A stretch of 64,000 nucleotides of DNA from Acrocarpospora pleiomorpha (GCF_009687885.1 NZ_BLAF01000028.1:9711-73710); one strand, 5' to 3'. Shown: positions 35,475-45,003, numbered from the stretch's first letter. Numbers and translations are program-made. Notes: generated by a model not told the origin, from the sequence alone.

Positions 35475-36288
35475 ACGGTCCGAGATGGAGCAGCGGTCCG
35501 GGGCGGCTGGACGGTTCGGGGCGGTTCGCTGGGCTGTTGCTGACAGTTTGGTGATCGCGCGGCGGTATCTGACGCACATCCCGCGGATCCCGGCACTGGT
35601 GTTCTTCACGATCGTGCAGCCGATCATCTTCATCCTGCTGTTCTCGATCGTCTTCGGCAATGCGATCCGGGTGCCCGGCGGGGACTACACCAACTTTCTG
35701 CTGCCCGGCATCTTCGTGCAGACCATGGCCTTCGCCACCATGGGCACCTGCGTCGGGCTCGCCGAGGACCTGCACAAGGGTCTGGTGGACAGGTTTCGGG
35801 CGCTGCCGATGGCCAGGTCCGCGGTGCTGGTCGGGCGGCTGCTGTCGGACACGGTGAAGAACGCGCTGATCCTGGTCATCATGATCGTGGTCGGCTACAT
35901 CGTGGGGTTCCGGATCACCAATGGGTTCTTCCCCGCGCTGGCCGGGATCCTGCTGCTGCTCCTGTTCGCCTTCGCCTTCGCCACCATCGGCGCCTGGATC
36001 GGCCTCTCGATGAAATCCGTGGAGGCCGCGAACATGGCCGGCATGGTGTGGGTCTTCCCGCTCACCTTCGTCAGCAGCGTGTTCGTGCCGGTCAACTCGA
36101 TGCCGTTGTGGATCCGGCCGTTCGCCCACAACCATCCGGTCACCGCGACCGTGGACGCGCTGCGCGGACTGTTCCACGGCGGCCCGACCTTGTCACCCCT
36201 GATCAAGTCGCTGGTCTGGTGCGTGCTCATTACGGCGATCTGCCTGACCGGCGCGATCACCACCTACAAGAGGGTGTCATCGCACTGA
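35467..36288 (+). CDS. DrrB-type ABC transporter permease
   Basis: 273 aa ABC-2 type permease with six membrane helices from about residue 40. The family motif PGIFVQTMAFATMGTCVGLAEDL and the loop KGLVDRFRALPMARSAVLVGRLLSD are present. Forms an exporter with the ATPase encoded 145 bp upstream; the two genes are linked through the repeat described there. The soluble N-terminus (MAKRSEMEQRSGAAGRFG) matches the mini-ORF peptides. The 3' end overlaps the convergent M1 peptidase by 12 bp. Confidence 0.9.
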   Translation: MAKRSEMEQRSGAAGRFGAVRWAVADSLVIARRYLTHIPRIPALVFFTIVQPIIFILLFSIVFGNAIRVPGGDYTNFLLPGIFVQTMAFATMGTCVGLAEDLHKGLVDRFRALPMARSAVLVGRLLSDTVKNALILVIMIVVGYIVGFRITNGFFPALAGILLLLLFAFAFATIGAWIGLSMKSVEAANMAGMVWVFPLTFVSSVFVPVNSMPLWIRPFAHNHPVTATVDALRGLFHGGPTLSPLIKSLVWCVLITAICLTGAITTYKRVSSH

Positions 36289-37725
36289 CGCGGGCTTGGC
36301 CGGCTTGAACAGCCAAGCGTCGAAGAGGTCGTCCAGCTGCTCGCCCGAGATCTTCTCGGCCAGGTCGATGAACTGCTCGGTGGTGACGTTGCCGTAGCGG
36401 TGGTCGGCCGTCCACTTTTTGAGCAGCGGGAAGAACTTCGTGTCGCCGATCTCGGTGCGCAGCGCGTGCAGCGCCATGCCGCCGCGGACGTAGACCGAGG
36501 CGTTGAACAGGTCGTGGGGGCGGGTCACGCCGGGCGGGTACTTCCAGATCTCGTCGGTGGCGCTGGCGTAGGCGTCCTCGAACGACTGCTGGGCGGTGCC
36601 GTTGCCGCGGTGCTCGCTCCACAGCCACTCGGCGTAGGTGGCGAAGCCCTCGTTGAGCCAGAGGTCCTTCCAGCGGTTGATGCTCAGGCTGTTGCCGAAC
36701 CACTGGTGGGCCAGCTCGTGCGCGATGATGCCCTCGTCCGGCTCGAAGCCGCCGTAGATCGGCTTGGTCTGGTTCTCCAGCGCGTAACCGGCCGCGAAGT
36801 CGTCCACCACGCCGCCGGTGGACTTGAACGGGTAGGGCCCGAACACGGTCGTCCAGTAGTCGGTGATCCTGGCGGACTGGTCATACAGAGTGTTCAGGGT
36901 GTTGCTGAAGCGGGGGTCGGTGGCGGCGTAGACCGGGATGCCGCCCGGCGAGTCGCCGGTGCGGACCTTGAACTTGCCGGTGGTCATGGTGGCCAGGTAG
37001 GTCGTCATGGGGTTGGACTCGCGCCAGACGAACGTGGTCTTGCCGTCCTTGGTCTGGGGCGTTCCGGCCAGCTCGCCGTTGGCGATCGCGGTCACGCCCT
37101 CGGGGACGGTCAGGGTGAAGTCGAAGGTGGCCTTGTCGGAGGGGTGGTCGTTACTGGGGAACCAGGTCTTCGCGCCGTTGGGCTCACACGTCACGAACGC
37201 GCCGTCCGCGGTGGGGATGAAGCCGTAGGAGCCCAGGTTCGAGGAGTTCTGCACCGGATCGGGCGTGCCCGCGTAGGCGACCGCGACCTTGAACACGGCG
37301 CCGTCCCGGAGATCGGCGAAGATCGTCAGCTCATCCCCGTGCCGCTCGAACTGGGCGGGTCGCCCGTTGACGGTCACCGCGCTCACCGTGAACCCGTGCA
37401 GATCCAGGTTGAACTGCGACAGCTCCTGCGTGGCCTTCGCGTCGATGGTCGCCGAGCCGCCCAGGTGTTTGCTCCGCGGATCGTAAGCCAGCGCCAGCGC
37501 GTAGCGGGTGACGTCATACCCGCCGTTCCCATCCCCGGGAAAGTAGGGATCCCCGATCCCGGTCGTCCCCGCGGTCGCGGCCGACACCGACCGCGCCGCG
37601 GCCGGTGGGCGGGACGCGATCGGCGCCTCCCTGTCTGCGGCCCTGTCTCCCGTGGCGCTGTTCGACGCCGAGCAGGCGACCGTAAGGCCAGCCGCGAGCA
37701 AGCTGACCACCTGGCGTCCACGCAT
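36277..37725 (-). CDS. M1 family metallopeptidase, lipoprotein
   Basis: Exported zinc aminopeptidase, 482 aa. Lipobox LTVACSAS after a short signal. M1 catalytic signature IIAHELAHQWFGNSL with the downstream third ligand in LNEGFATYAEWLW. The short length matches the family of small extracellular actinomycete M1 peptidases that lack the ERAP-like C-terminal domain. Signal-peptide ATG 37725. Confidence 0.9.
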   Translation of the reverse strand: MRGRQVVSLLAAGLTVACSASNSATGDRAADREAPIASRPPAAARSVSAATAGTTGIGDPYFPGDGNGGYDVTRYALALAYDPRSKHLGGSATIDAKATQELSQFNLDLHGFTVSAVTVNGRPAQFERHGDELTIFADLRDGAVFKVAVAYAGTPDPVQNSSNLGSYGFIPTADGAFVTCEPNGAKTWFPSNDHPSDKATFDFTLTVPEGVTAIANGELAGTPQTKDGKTTFVWRESNPMTTYLATMTTGKFKVRTGDSPGGIPVYAATDPRFSNTLNTLYDQSARITDYWTTVFGPYPFKSTGGVVDDFAAGYALENQTKPIYGGFEPDEGIIAHELAHQWFGNSLSINRWKDLWLNEGFATYAEWLWSEHRGNGTAQQSFEDAYASATDEIWKYPPGVTRPHDLFNASVYVRGGMALHALRTEIGDTKFFPLLKKWTADHRYGNVTTEQFIDLAEKISGEQLDDLFDAWLFKPAKPASVR

Positions 37726-37856
37726 GTGTGACGTGCCCCCTCCGCACCCGATCCCTGACGAGCAACCCTACGCGAGGAGAACGACAGGTTCAGGCGGCGG
37801 CGACAGAGGTTTGCAGGGCCTTGTCGGGCCATGCGGCTTTCGCCGGGCGAAAAGAT

Positions 37857-38951
37857 CTACAGGTTCCCGCGAAGCTCTTGCTCACGCTCGATCGCCTCGA
37901 AGAGAGCCTTGAAGTTGCCCTTACCGAAGCCGAGCGAGCCGTGGCGCTCGATGAGCTCGAAGAACACGGTCGGGCGGTCCTGCACCGGCTTGGTGAAGAT
38001 CTGCAGCAGGTAGCCGTCCTCGTCCCGGTCCACCAGGATGCGGCGCCTCTTGAGTTCGGCCACGGGAGCCCGTACCTGGCCGATCCTGGCTCGGAGCTCC
38101 GGGTCGTCGTAGTAGGAGTCGGGGGTCTCCAGGAACTCCACGCCCGCCGCACGCATGCGGTCGACCGTGCTGAGGATGTCGTTGGTGGCCAGCGCGATGT
38201 GCTGCACGCCGGGACCGCCGTAGAACTCCAGGTATTCGTCGATCTGCGACTTGCGCTTCCCGGCGGCGGGCTCGTTGAGCGGGAACTTCACCTTCCGGGT
38301 GCCGTTCGCGACGACCTTGGACATCAGCGCCGAATACTCGGTCGCGATGTCGTCGCCGATGAACTCGGCCATCCGCGTGAAGCCCATGACACGCTCGTAG
38401 AACTCCACCCATTCGTCCATATGCTCGACATTGCCGACACAATGGTCGATGGCCTGGAACATCCGCTGACCAGGCTCCACGATCGGGTCCGCGGCGACGT
38501 AACCCGGCAGGTACGGCCCGGTGTAGTTGGCGCGGTCGACGAGGGTGTGCCGGGTTTCGCCGTACGTGGCGATCGCGGCCAGCACCACTTTGCCGTGGTC
38601 GTCCTCGACCACATGCGGCTCGGCCAGCCCGCGCGCGCCCGCCGCCAGGGCGTGCCGATAGGCGGCGTCCACGTCCGGCACGTCCAGAGCCAGGTCGATG
38701 ACACCGTCGCCGTGCGCGGTGACATGTCTGGCCAGGTCGGTGCCGGGCCGCACCGCGCCACGCAGTTCAAAGCGCGCGCCGCCCGAGGTCAGCACGTACG
38801 CTACCTCGTCCCGGCTGCCGGTCTCCGGCCCGCGATAGGCGACCAGGCGCATCCCGAAGGCGGTGGAGTAGAAGTGGGCGGCCTGCTTGGCGTTGCCGAC
38901 GGCGAACACGACAGCGTCCATCCCATGGACCGGAAACACGTCATCAGTCAT
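37857..38951 (-). CDS. hppD: 4-hydroxyphenylpyruvate dioxygenase
   Basis: Fe(II) enzyme of tyrosine catabolism, giving homogentisate, 364 aa. Metal ligands are seen in AIDHCVGNVEHMDEW (His), GVQHIALATND (His) and VFFELIERHGSLGFGKGNF (Glu). The second-domain motif NEPAAGKRKSQIDEYLEFY is characteristic. ATG 38951 begins TDDVFPVHGMDAV. Divergent from an Lrp-type regulator with a 96-bp shared promoter region, which suggests regulation by it. Confidence 0.95.
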   Translation of the reverse strand: MTDDVFPVHGMDAVVFAVGNAKQAAHFYSTAFGMRLVAYRGPETGSRDEVAYVLTSGGARFELRGAVRPGTDLARHVTAHGDGVIDLALDVPDVDAAYRHALAAGARGLAEPHVVEDDHGKVVLAAIATYGETRHTLVDRANYTGPYLPGYVAADPIVEPGQRMFQAIDHCVGNVEHMDEWVEFYERVMGFTRMAEFIGDDIATEYSALMSKVVANGTRKVKFPLNEPAAGKRKSQIDEYLEFYGGPGVQHIALATNDILSTVDRMRAAGVEFLETPDSYYDDPELRARIGQVRAPVAELKRRRILVDRDEDGYLLQIFTKPVQDRPTVFFELIERHGSLGFGKGNFKALFEAIEREQELRGNL

Positions 38952-39000
38952 GGCGACACTCTCGGACGCGATGGCCAACCTGCGCAACACTCACCGAAAA

Positions 39001-39012
39001 TAGTGGACAATA
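39001..39012. promoter_or_regulatory. TAGTGGACAATA motif between hppD and lrp
   Basis: The 12-mer TAGTGGACAATA recurs as TAGTGGACGATA at 39513-39524, across the lrp stop codon. A shorter inverted copy CTATCGTC lies at 39561-39568. Possible binding sites for the Lrp protein. Confidence 0.35.
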
Positions 39013-39047
39013 TGCTCAGGGAAGGCGGCGATCATCGGAGCATTATT

Positions 39048-39515
39048 GTGACCGTTGACCAGTTGGATGTCCGGCTTGTCGCACTGCTGGAGGAAGAGCC
39101 GCGCATCGGCGTGCTGGAATGTTCGCGGCGGCTCAACGTGGCGCGCGGGACAGTACAGGCCAGGCTCGACCGCCTCGCCGCCCGCGGCGTGATCACTGGA
39201 TACGGCCCGCAGATCGATCCGGCCGCGCTCGGCTTCGATGTGACCGCGTTCGTGACGTTGCAGATCCGGCAGGTCAGCGGGCATGATCCAGTGGCGGACC
39301 GGCTGGCGCTGATCCCCGAGGTGCTGGAGGTGCACACGATCACCGGCGGGCATGACATGCTCTGCCGGGTCGTCGCGCGCAGCAACGCCGACCTGCAGCG
39401 GGTGATCGACCAGATCGTGGACGTGCACGGGGTGGTCAGGACCGAATCTGTGATCGCGTTGGACACCCCGGTGCCCTACCGAACTCTGCCTTTGGTCAAG
39501 GCCGCGCAACGGTAG
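39048..39515 (+). CDS. Lrp/AsnC family regulator
   Basis: 155 aa. N-terminal helix-turn-helix (DVRLVALLEEEPRIGVLECSRRLNVARGTVQARLDRLAARGVI) and a C-terminal RAM/AsnC ligand domain (HTITGGHDMLCRVVARSNADLQRVI). GTG 39048 is taken as start: GGAG lies 8 bp upstream and the protein then begins with the conserved VDQLDVRL; ATG 39012 is an alternative. Its position next to hppD suggests control of tyrosine catabolism. Confidence 0.87.
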   Translation: MTVDQLDVRLVALLEEEPRIGVLECSRRLNVARGTVQARLDRLAARGVITGYGPQIDPAALGFDVTAFVTLQIRQVSGHDPVADRLALIPEVLEVHTITGGHDMLCRVVARSNADLQRVIDQIVDVHGVVRTESVIALDTPVPYRTLPLVKAAQR

Positions 39516-39573
39516 TGGACGATAGCCGCAAGGTAGTTGCAATGGCCCAAGCATCGTTATCTATCGTCTACCG
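39513..39573. promoter_or_regulatory. Inverted GACGATAG motif before the PBP gene
   Basis: GACGATAG (39518-39525) and CTATCGTC (39561-39568) face each other 35 bp apart. The flanks also match: CGGTAG precedes the left copy (with a TGG insertion) and CTACCG overlaps the right copy. The region spans from the lrp stop codon to 31 bp before the PBP start. Confidence 0.35.
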
Positions 39574-39603
39574 TGAACGCCTGCGAGAGGTCTGGGGGAT
39601 CGC

Positions 39604-41817
39604 GTGCGAAGCGGTGAGGAAGATGAGGCACCTGGTCAGGAGGCCGCCGAACCGGCGGTTGCCCAGGAGGCCGGCGAGCCGACGGCTGTGCTGGAAGCCG
39701 TTGAACCGACGGCGAAACCGCGCCGGAGGCTGCTACGCCGTGTCCTCATCGCCGGCGGGATCGGGATCGCCGGTCTGATCGGCATGTTCGGGGTCGTCTG
39801 GGCGATGACCCCGATTCCGGACACCACCCAGGCCCTGGCCACCGCGCAAGGCTCGCTGTTCTACTACCGGGATGGCAAGACCGTCCTCGCCACCCAGGGC
39901 GTCAACCGCAAGAACGTGCCGCTCAGCAAGGTCCCCGCTGTGGTCAAGGACGCCGTGATCGCCGCCGAGAACCGGACGTTCTACCAGGACACGGGCGTCT
40001 CACTCACGGGTACGGCTCGCGCCATGTGGTCCACGTTCACCGGGCAGCAGATCCAGGGCGGATCGACCATCACCCAGCAGATGGTGCGCAACTACTACAG
40101 CGGGCTGAGCCAGGAACGTTCCGTGATCCGCAAGCTCAAGGAGATCATGATCTCGTTGAAGGTGGATCGCTCCAAGTCCAAGGACTGGGTGCTGGAGCAG
40201 TACCTCAACACGATCTACTTCGGCCGGGGCGCGCACGGGGTGCAGGCGGCGTCGCTTGCCTACTTCAACAAGGACGTGAGCAAGCTGGGCGCGGCCGAAG
40301 GGGCGTACCTGGCGGCCGTGATCCAGCAGCCGACCCGGTTCGCCGACCCGAAGGGCGCGGACCTGGAGGCGGTCAAGGCGCGCTGGCAGGCGGTGGTCTC
40401 CGGGATGACCGAGACGAAGGTGCTCACCTCGGCGCAGGCCGCCGGGCTGGTGTTCCCCACGCTGGTCAAGCAGAAGGCGCCGCTGTCGCTGGGCGGGCAG
40501 AAGGGCTACATGCTCGCGCAGGTACGGGCCGAGTTGAACCGGCTCGGGTACAGCGACGAGGACATCAACCAAGGCGGTCTGAAGGTCACCACGACGTTCG
40601 ACCGGAAGTTGATGGGGCTGGCCGAGGAGGCGGTCAAGACCGTGCTGCCGGACGACACGCCGAAGAAGGTGCGCACCGGGCTGGCGGCGGTCGATCCGGC
40701 CACCGGGGAGGTGGTGGCCTTCTACGGCGGGCGGGACTACAACGCGACCGAGTGGAACAACGCCTTCGACGCGAAGGTGCAGGCCGGGTCCACGTTCAAG
40801 GCGTACGCGCTGGCGGCGGCGCTGGAGAACGGGTTCGACCTGTGGACCCGGGTGGACGGGAACTCGCCGATGCATATCGCGTCCGCGACGATCCCGAACT
40901 CGGGGGATGCGTCGTACGGGTCGGTGGATCTCGTGCAGGCCACCCGGAGCTCGGTCAACACGGCGTTCGTCGATCTCGGGCAGAAGGTCGGGCTCGCCAA
41001 GGTCGCGCGGGCGGCGGAGGCAGCCGGGATCCCGGCCGACCAGCTGACGCAACATCAGGCCGCGCCCACGTTCCCGCTGGGAGTGGCGTCGGTGAGCGCG
41101 GTGCAGCAGGCGTCCGCGTATGGGACATTCGCGGCGGACGGGATCCATCATGACGCGCACGTGATTCGGTCGATCACCGATGTCCGGGGACACACCCGGC
41201 AGATCACCGCGCCCGGGAAGCGGGCATTCAGCGCGGAGACCACCGCCGACACCTCGTTCGCGCTCCAGCAGGTCGTCCAGGGCGGCACCGGAACGGCCGC
41301 ACGCCTCTACGACCGCCCCGCCGCCGGCAAAACCGGCACCACCGACGAATCGGCCGCCGTCTGGTTCACCGGCTATGTCCCGCAACTGTCGGTCGCGGTG
41401 AACATGTTCAGGGACGACAACAAAGCGGTGACCGTCCCTGGCTATGGCGCTTTGTACGGGGGGACGCTACCCGCGCAGATCTGGAAGTACTTCATGTCGG
41501 CCGCGATGGACGGCAAACCGGTCGAGGAATTCCCACCACCGACCGACTACCAGACAATGTGGAGCAGCCCGAACACCCCTTCCGACCAGAACAACCAGAA
41601 CGGCGACGGCGAAAACCCCGACTCCTGGGACAGCCCATCCCCATTCCCCACCCCAACAGACACCCCCGAAACGCCCGACTCACCCCCACCAACCGAGGGC
41701 GACGGTCAGGGCAACCAGGACAACCCAGGCACCGGCACCGACACCTCAAACCCCGACCCCCCAACCCCCGCCGAACCAGAAGCCCCCGACCCCACAACAA
41801 CCGAAGTGAACTTCTAA
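39604..41817 (+). CDS. Class A penicillin-binding protein
   Basis: Bifunctional peptidoglycan glycosyltransferase and transpeptidase, 737 aa. Cytoplasmic acidic N-terminus, membrane anchor at about 44-67, GT51 domain with the catalytic Glu in IAAENRTFYQ and QGGSTITQQMVRNYY. Transpeptidase motifs: SxxK in AGSTFKAYAL, SxN in SSVNTAF, KTGTT. A C-terminal tail of about 90 residues rich in Pro, Thr, Asp and Asn is probably unstructured. GTG 39604 has GGGGG 5 bp upstream. Confidence 0.94.
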   Translation: MRSGEEDEAPGQEAAEPAVAQEAGEPTAVLEAVEPTAKPRRRLLRRVLIAGGIGIAGLIGMFGVVWAMTPIPDTTQALATAQGSLFYYRDGKTVLATQGVNRKNVPLSKVPAVVKDAVIAAENRTFYQDTGVSLTGTARAMWSTFTGQQIQGGSTITQQMVRNYYSGLSQERSVIRKLKEIMISLKVDRSKSKDWVLEQYLNTIYFGRGAHGVQAASLAYFNKDVSKLGAAEGAYLAAVIQQPTRFADPKGADLEAVKARWQAVVSGMTETKVLTSAQAAGLVFPTLVKQKAPLSLGGQKGYMLAQVRAELNRLGYSDEDINQGGLKVTTTFDRKLMGLAEEAVKTVLPDDTPKKVRTGLAAVDPATGEVVAFYGGRDYNATEWNNAFDAKVQAGSTFKAYALAAALENGFDLWTRVDGNSPMHIASATIPNSGDASYGSVDLVQATRSSVNTAFVDLGQKVGLAKVARAAEAAGIPADQLTQHQAAPTFPLGVASVSAVQQASAYGTFAADGIHHDAHVIRSITDVRGHTRQITAPGKRAFSAETTADTSFALQQVVQGGTGTAARLYDRPAAGKTGTTDESAAVWFTGYVPQLSVAVNMFRDDNKAVTVPGYGALYGGTLPAQIWKYFMSAAMDGKPVEEFPPPTDYQTMWSSPNTPSDQNNQNGDGENPDSWDSPSPFPTPTDTPETPDSPPPTEGDGQGNQDNPGTGTDTSNPDPPTPAEPEAPDPTTTEVNF

Positions 41818-41867
41818 GAACACCAAACCGCCCGACGCGAATTTCGAGCGACGCCTACCAGACTCTC

Positions 41868-41950
41868 GCCGCCACTCCTGGCGCCAGCGCGGCGAGAACC
41901 GTCACCCGGCGCCGGATAACGGTGAGTGACTCGGCGACCTGGTTGTTCTG
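41868..41950 (+). repeat. Dispersed imperfect palindromic element, copy B
   Basis: Between the convergent PBP and DUF255 genes. Contains CTGGCGCC, CGGCGAGAACCGTCAC and CGGCGCCGGATAACGGTGAG, matching copies A and C. Confidence 0.6.
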
Positions 41951-41962
41951 TGTTGGGTGCTC

Positions 41963-44020
41963 TCAAGTCAGCTGGCTGAGTTCGCTCTTGAGCGCTTCGG
42001 GGGTGGTGACGGGGAGTCTGCACGTGAACTGGCGGCAGACGTAGGCGGCCGGTTCGCCGTTGATCGTGCCCCTTCCGCGTAGGAGGAGTACGGTCTCGTC
42101 TCCGTTTCCCCAGGCTAGGACCAGGCCGGGGATCGTCGACATCAATGCTGTCCGATGGAGTTGTTTTGTTCGGAGGTCGTCTGGTGGGCCGATCACGGCG
42201 ACTTCGATTGGTCCGTCCAAGGCGGCTTGTGCCACTGCCAGTCCCCATCCGGCGAATCGGGCGTACTTTTCTGCCAGCACGGAAACCGCCCCCAGTGCCG
42301 CCTCGGCTGACTCCCGATGTCTGCTCGATCCGCTCAGGGCCGCGTATGACAACAATGCCCCTGCCGCCGCGAACTGCCCGGAAGGGGTTGCGTTGTCTGT
42401 CGGGTCCTGAGGTCGTTGGAACAAACGCTCCCCATCATCTGCTGTGTCGAAGAAACCGCCGGCTCCGTCGCCGAAGCGTTCTAGCACGCTCTCCAACAAC
42501 TCTCCGGCGCTCTCGAACCACCGCGTCTCCCCGGTAACGCCATAAAGCGCGATAAGCCCCTCGGCTAGATCCGCATAATCCTCGAGGACGCCCGAATTCC
42601 GTCCTGCGTGTCCGCCTAGGGAGGTGCGCAACAGCCATACACCAGTCGATTCGGCGGAGGTTCCCTCCGGGCTGAGGTCGTCGCGTGAATCGATGGGTTT
42701 GTGTGGATTTTTCGTGACGTGTAGTTTTATGAGCAACTCGGCGGCAGACCTGGCTGCATCAATCAGATCTGGACGGTCGAAAAGTGCGCCTGTTTCGGCG
42801 AGGGCGGCTATCGCGAGGCCATTCCATCCGGCCACGACTTTGTCGTCCCGTCCCGGGCGGACACGTTCTCCCCGGGCGGCGAACAATGCATTCCGTACCC
42901 GCTCGAAACGATCGCCGTCATCGGGATCCTCTGGCAGTTGAAGAACCGAAGTGCCGTGCTCGAAAGTTCCCGAGACGTCGAACACCGTCGCCGCCCAGGT
43001 GCCGTCCTCGTCTCCGAGGACCTCCCTGAGCTGGTCGGGGGTCCAGACGTAGAATCGGCCCTCCTCGCCTTCGCTGTCGGCGTCCAGAGCCGACGCGAAA
43101 CCGCCCTCCGGGGTTCGCATTTCTCGCAGCAGCCAGTCGGCGGTTTCCAGGGCGATTCGTTTGGCGAGCACGGAACCGGTGGCCCGCCACCAATGCGTGT
43201 ACACGCGAAGCAGCAGTGCATTGTCGTACAGCATTTTCTCGAAGTGGGGGACAATCCACTCCGCGTCCACGCTGTAACGCGCGAAACCGCCGCCGAGTTG
43301 GTCGTAAATTCCGCCCCGGGCCATGGCGTCGAGCGTCTTCTCCGCCATCGCGAGAGCATCCGCCGTACCCGCACGAAGAAGGAACTCGAGCACCATCGAC
43401 GGCGGGAACTTGGGCGCGCCGCCGAAACCTCCGCGTGTGGCGTCGAAGGTATTGGCCAGATTGTGAACGGCCCTGGTGAGGGTCTCCCGCGTCGGCAGCG
43501 GTCCCGCGGGCAGTCCCGCCCGCTCATTCAGCGCCTCAACCACATTGACGCCCTGCGCCAGCACGGCAGGCCGGTCGTTCATCCACGCCTGCGAGATCCC
43601 ATGAAGCAACCGCTGAAACTGCGCACGCGGAAAATACGTTCCTGTGTAGAACGGATGCCCATCCGGCGTCGCGAAAACGGTCATCGGCCAGCCACCGTGC
43701 CCGGTCATCGCCTGGGTGGCTCCCATGTACACGGCATCCACATCGGGACGTTCCTCCCGATCGACCTTCACATTGACGAACTGGTCGTTCATCATCCGGG
43801 CGGTAGCCTCGTCCTCGAACGACTCGTGCGCCATCACATGGCACCAGTGATGTCAAGAAGCGGGTAACCAATGGCAGGATGAGTACCCCACTGAGATCAA
43901 AAGGGGCACGTCCCGCCTACTCGCTTCTTGCATCGCCTCCTCTCCCCATGGCCACCAATCCACTGGATTGCGGGCATGTTGGAGGAGGTAGGGAGAAGTC
44001 TCACTACCTAGCCGATTCAT
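41963..44020 (-). pseudogene. DUF255/YyaL-type thioredoxin-fold protein with in-frame TGA
   Basis: Homologous to the YyaL/SPATA20 family: N-terminal thioredoxin-like DUF255 domain plus an alpha-barrel like N-acylglucosamine epimerase. Reading from ATG 44020 gives the complete family N-terminus (SPYLLQHARNPVDWWPWG, then DVPLLISVGYSSCHW). Codon 56 (43853-43855) is TGA, after which HHWCHVMAHESFEDE continues in the same frame to the normal C-terminus. The extra 24 bp lie inside the CHWC motif. Either a nonsense pseudogene, or a shorter protein restarted at GTG 43837 (624 aa, lacking the first Cys). Confidence 0.8.
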
Positions 44021-44040
44021 GTACTCAGCCTCTCACACCC

Positions 44041-44302
44041 TCAGAAGAGGACGATGCGGGTAAGGACTACGTGGTGGTCCTTCCTGCTGATGCGGTACTC
44101 GGCGATGCCGTACCCCTTGGGGATCAAGATTTCCCGCCAGTCAGGATCCATACCCACCTGGTCGCTGCCCGGCAACCAGGGATCCTCACAAATCGCGACA
44201 GTCAACGCGGCCACGGTGGAGAAGACGTCAGCGGAGACGGCGGGGTCGCCGAGAGTATCGGCAACGATCTCTGAGGGAAGGACAGGCCATAGATCGTTTC
44301 AC
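44041..44302 (-). pseudogene. Frameshifted small protein, RelE/ParE-like C-terminus (tentative)
   Basis: A coherent 84-codon frame on the minus strand starts NDLWPVLPSEIVADTLGD and ends IPKGYGIAEYRI...VVLTRIVLF, but has no start codon upstream. GTG 44302 overlaps the stop of the preceding gene (GTGA) in the usual coupled manner, yet reads GTG AAA CGA; removing one A would give GTG AAC GAT CTA TGG and the coherent frame. So a single-base insertion at codon 2 seems to have broken it. The toxin-like reading is a guess. Confidence 0.5.
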
Positions 44303-44592
44303 GAGATGGCGCGCTCCTGCCGGCGGCGAGCGATATCGTCCATCGTCGTGGTGGGGAGCGTCCCCGTTTCGGCTGCCGTACGGACACGGTCACGCTGCGG
44401 GTCGGTGTCGAGCACCGCTCGCCCCCACCAGGCCGTGAGCACGCCGTCGAGTTCCGGCCCCTGCTGGGCTTCCAGCAACTCCGCGAAGAATTGTGCCCGG
44501 CGGCCACCCCGTAGGGCGTCGGAGATGCCACCGATGGTCCGGGGCACACGCGGCTCGTTGGCCGAATGCTGGTGGACGGGCTGAGCGCTCAT
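44299..44592 (-). CDS. Small protein, DUF6247-like (tentative)
   Basis: 97 aa, start ATG 44592 after GAAAGG. Motifs PRTIGGISDALRGGRRAQFFAELLEA and LTAWWGRAVLDTDPQRDRV recall DUF6247 proteins, which often precede a small toxin-like gene. Here the downstream gene is frameshifted, and the next one has a nonsense codon. Function unknown. Confidence 0.6.
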   Translation of the reverse strand: MSAQPVHQHSANEPRVPRTIGGISDALRGGRRAQFFAELLEAQQGPELDGVLTAWWGRAVLDTDPQRDRVRTAAETGTLPTTTMDDIARRRQERAIS

Positions 44593-45003
44593 CGGCACTA
44601 CCTTTCATCGCTACCGCACCAGCGTACGGCGCATCGGACAGGCTCCACGGCCTCTCGCATAATTCACTGCTACCAGTGACAGGCCGAGGTAGCCGCTCCC
44701 TCCATCTTCCCCGAGCCCGAACTCCGAACGACCACCGGCTTTCGCGCGACGCTAGCCAGATGCCGATCCGGGTAGGGGTGGGTGCGTGGATCTTCCGGGC
44801 AGTAGTCGCCGGATGAGGCGTTCAGTGGGGAACGGCGGCGTGGGATCGCTCTGGCGAAGGTTGCCCGGGGGCGGGGCGTGGTGGCGAAGCAGGTATGGGG
44901 TCTGGGGATGTAATCGGGTGGCGGCGGGCGTAGGCTCACGGGACGTGAGCGAGGATGTCAGGTGTCGCGGTGGGGTGTGGGCGTGGCCGGTGGAGGAGGC
45001 TGC
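44593..45003. other. Intergenic, no gene seen
   Basis: About 410 bp between divergent genes. No open frame with a start signal. GGAGGAGG near 44993 belongs to the next gene. Otherwise nothing recognisable. Confidence 0.5.

Noticed and set aside
37728..39047. Long plus-strand frame extending the Lrp gene upstream
   Set aside because: The upstream part is the antisense of hppD; the Lrp domain starts at 39048 with its own ribosome-binding site.
43853..43855. TGA in the DUF255 gene as a selenocysteine codon
   Set aside because: Family members have no Sec here, the codon lies in an extra 24-bp insertion rather than replacing a conserved Cys, and I saw no convincing SECIS-like hairpin just downstream.
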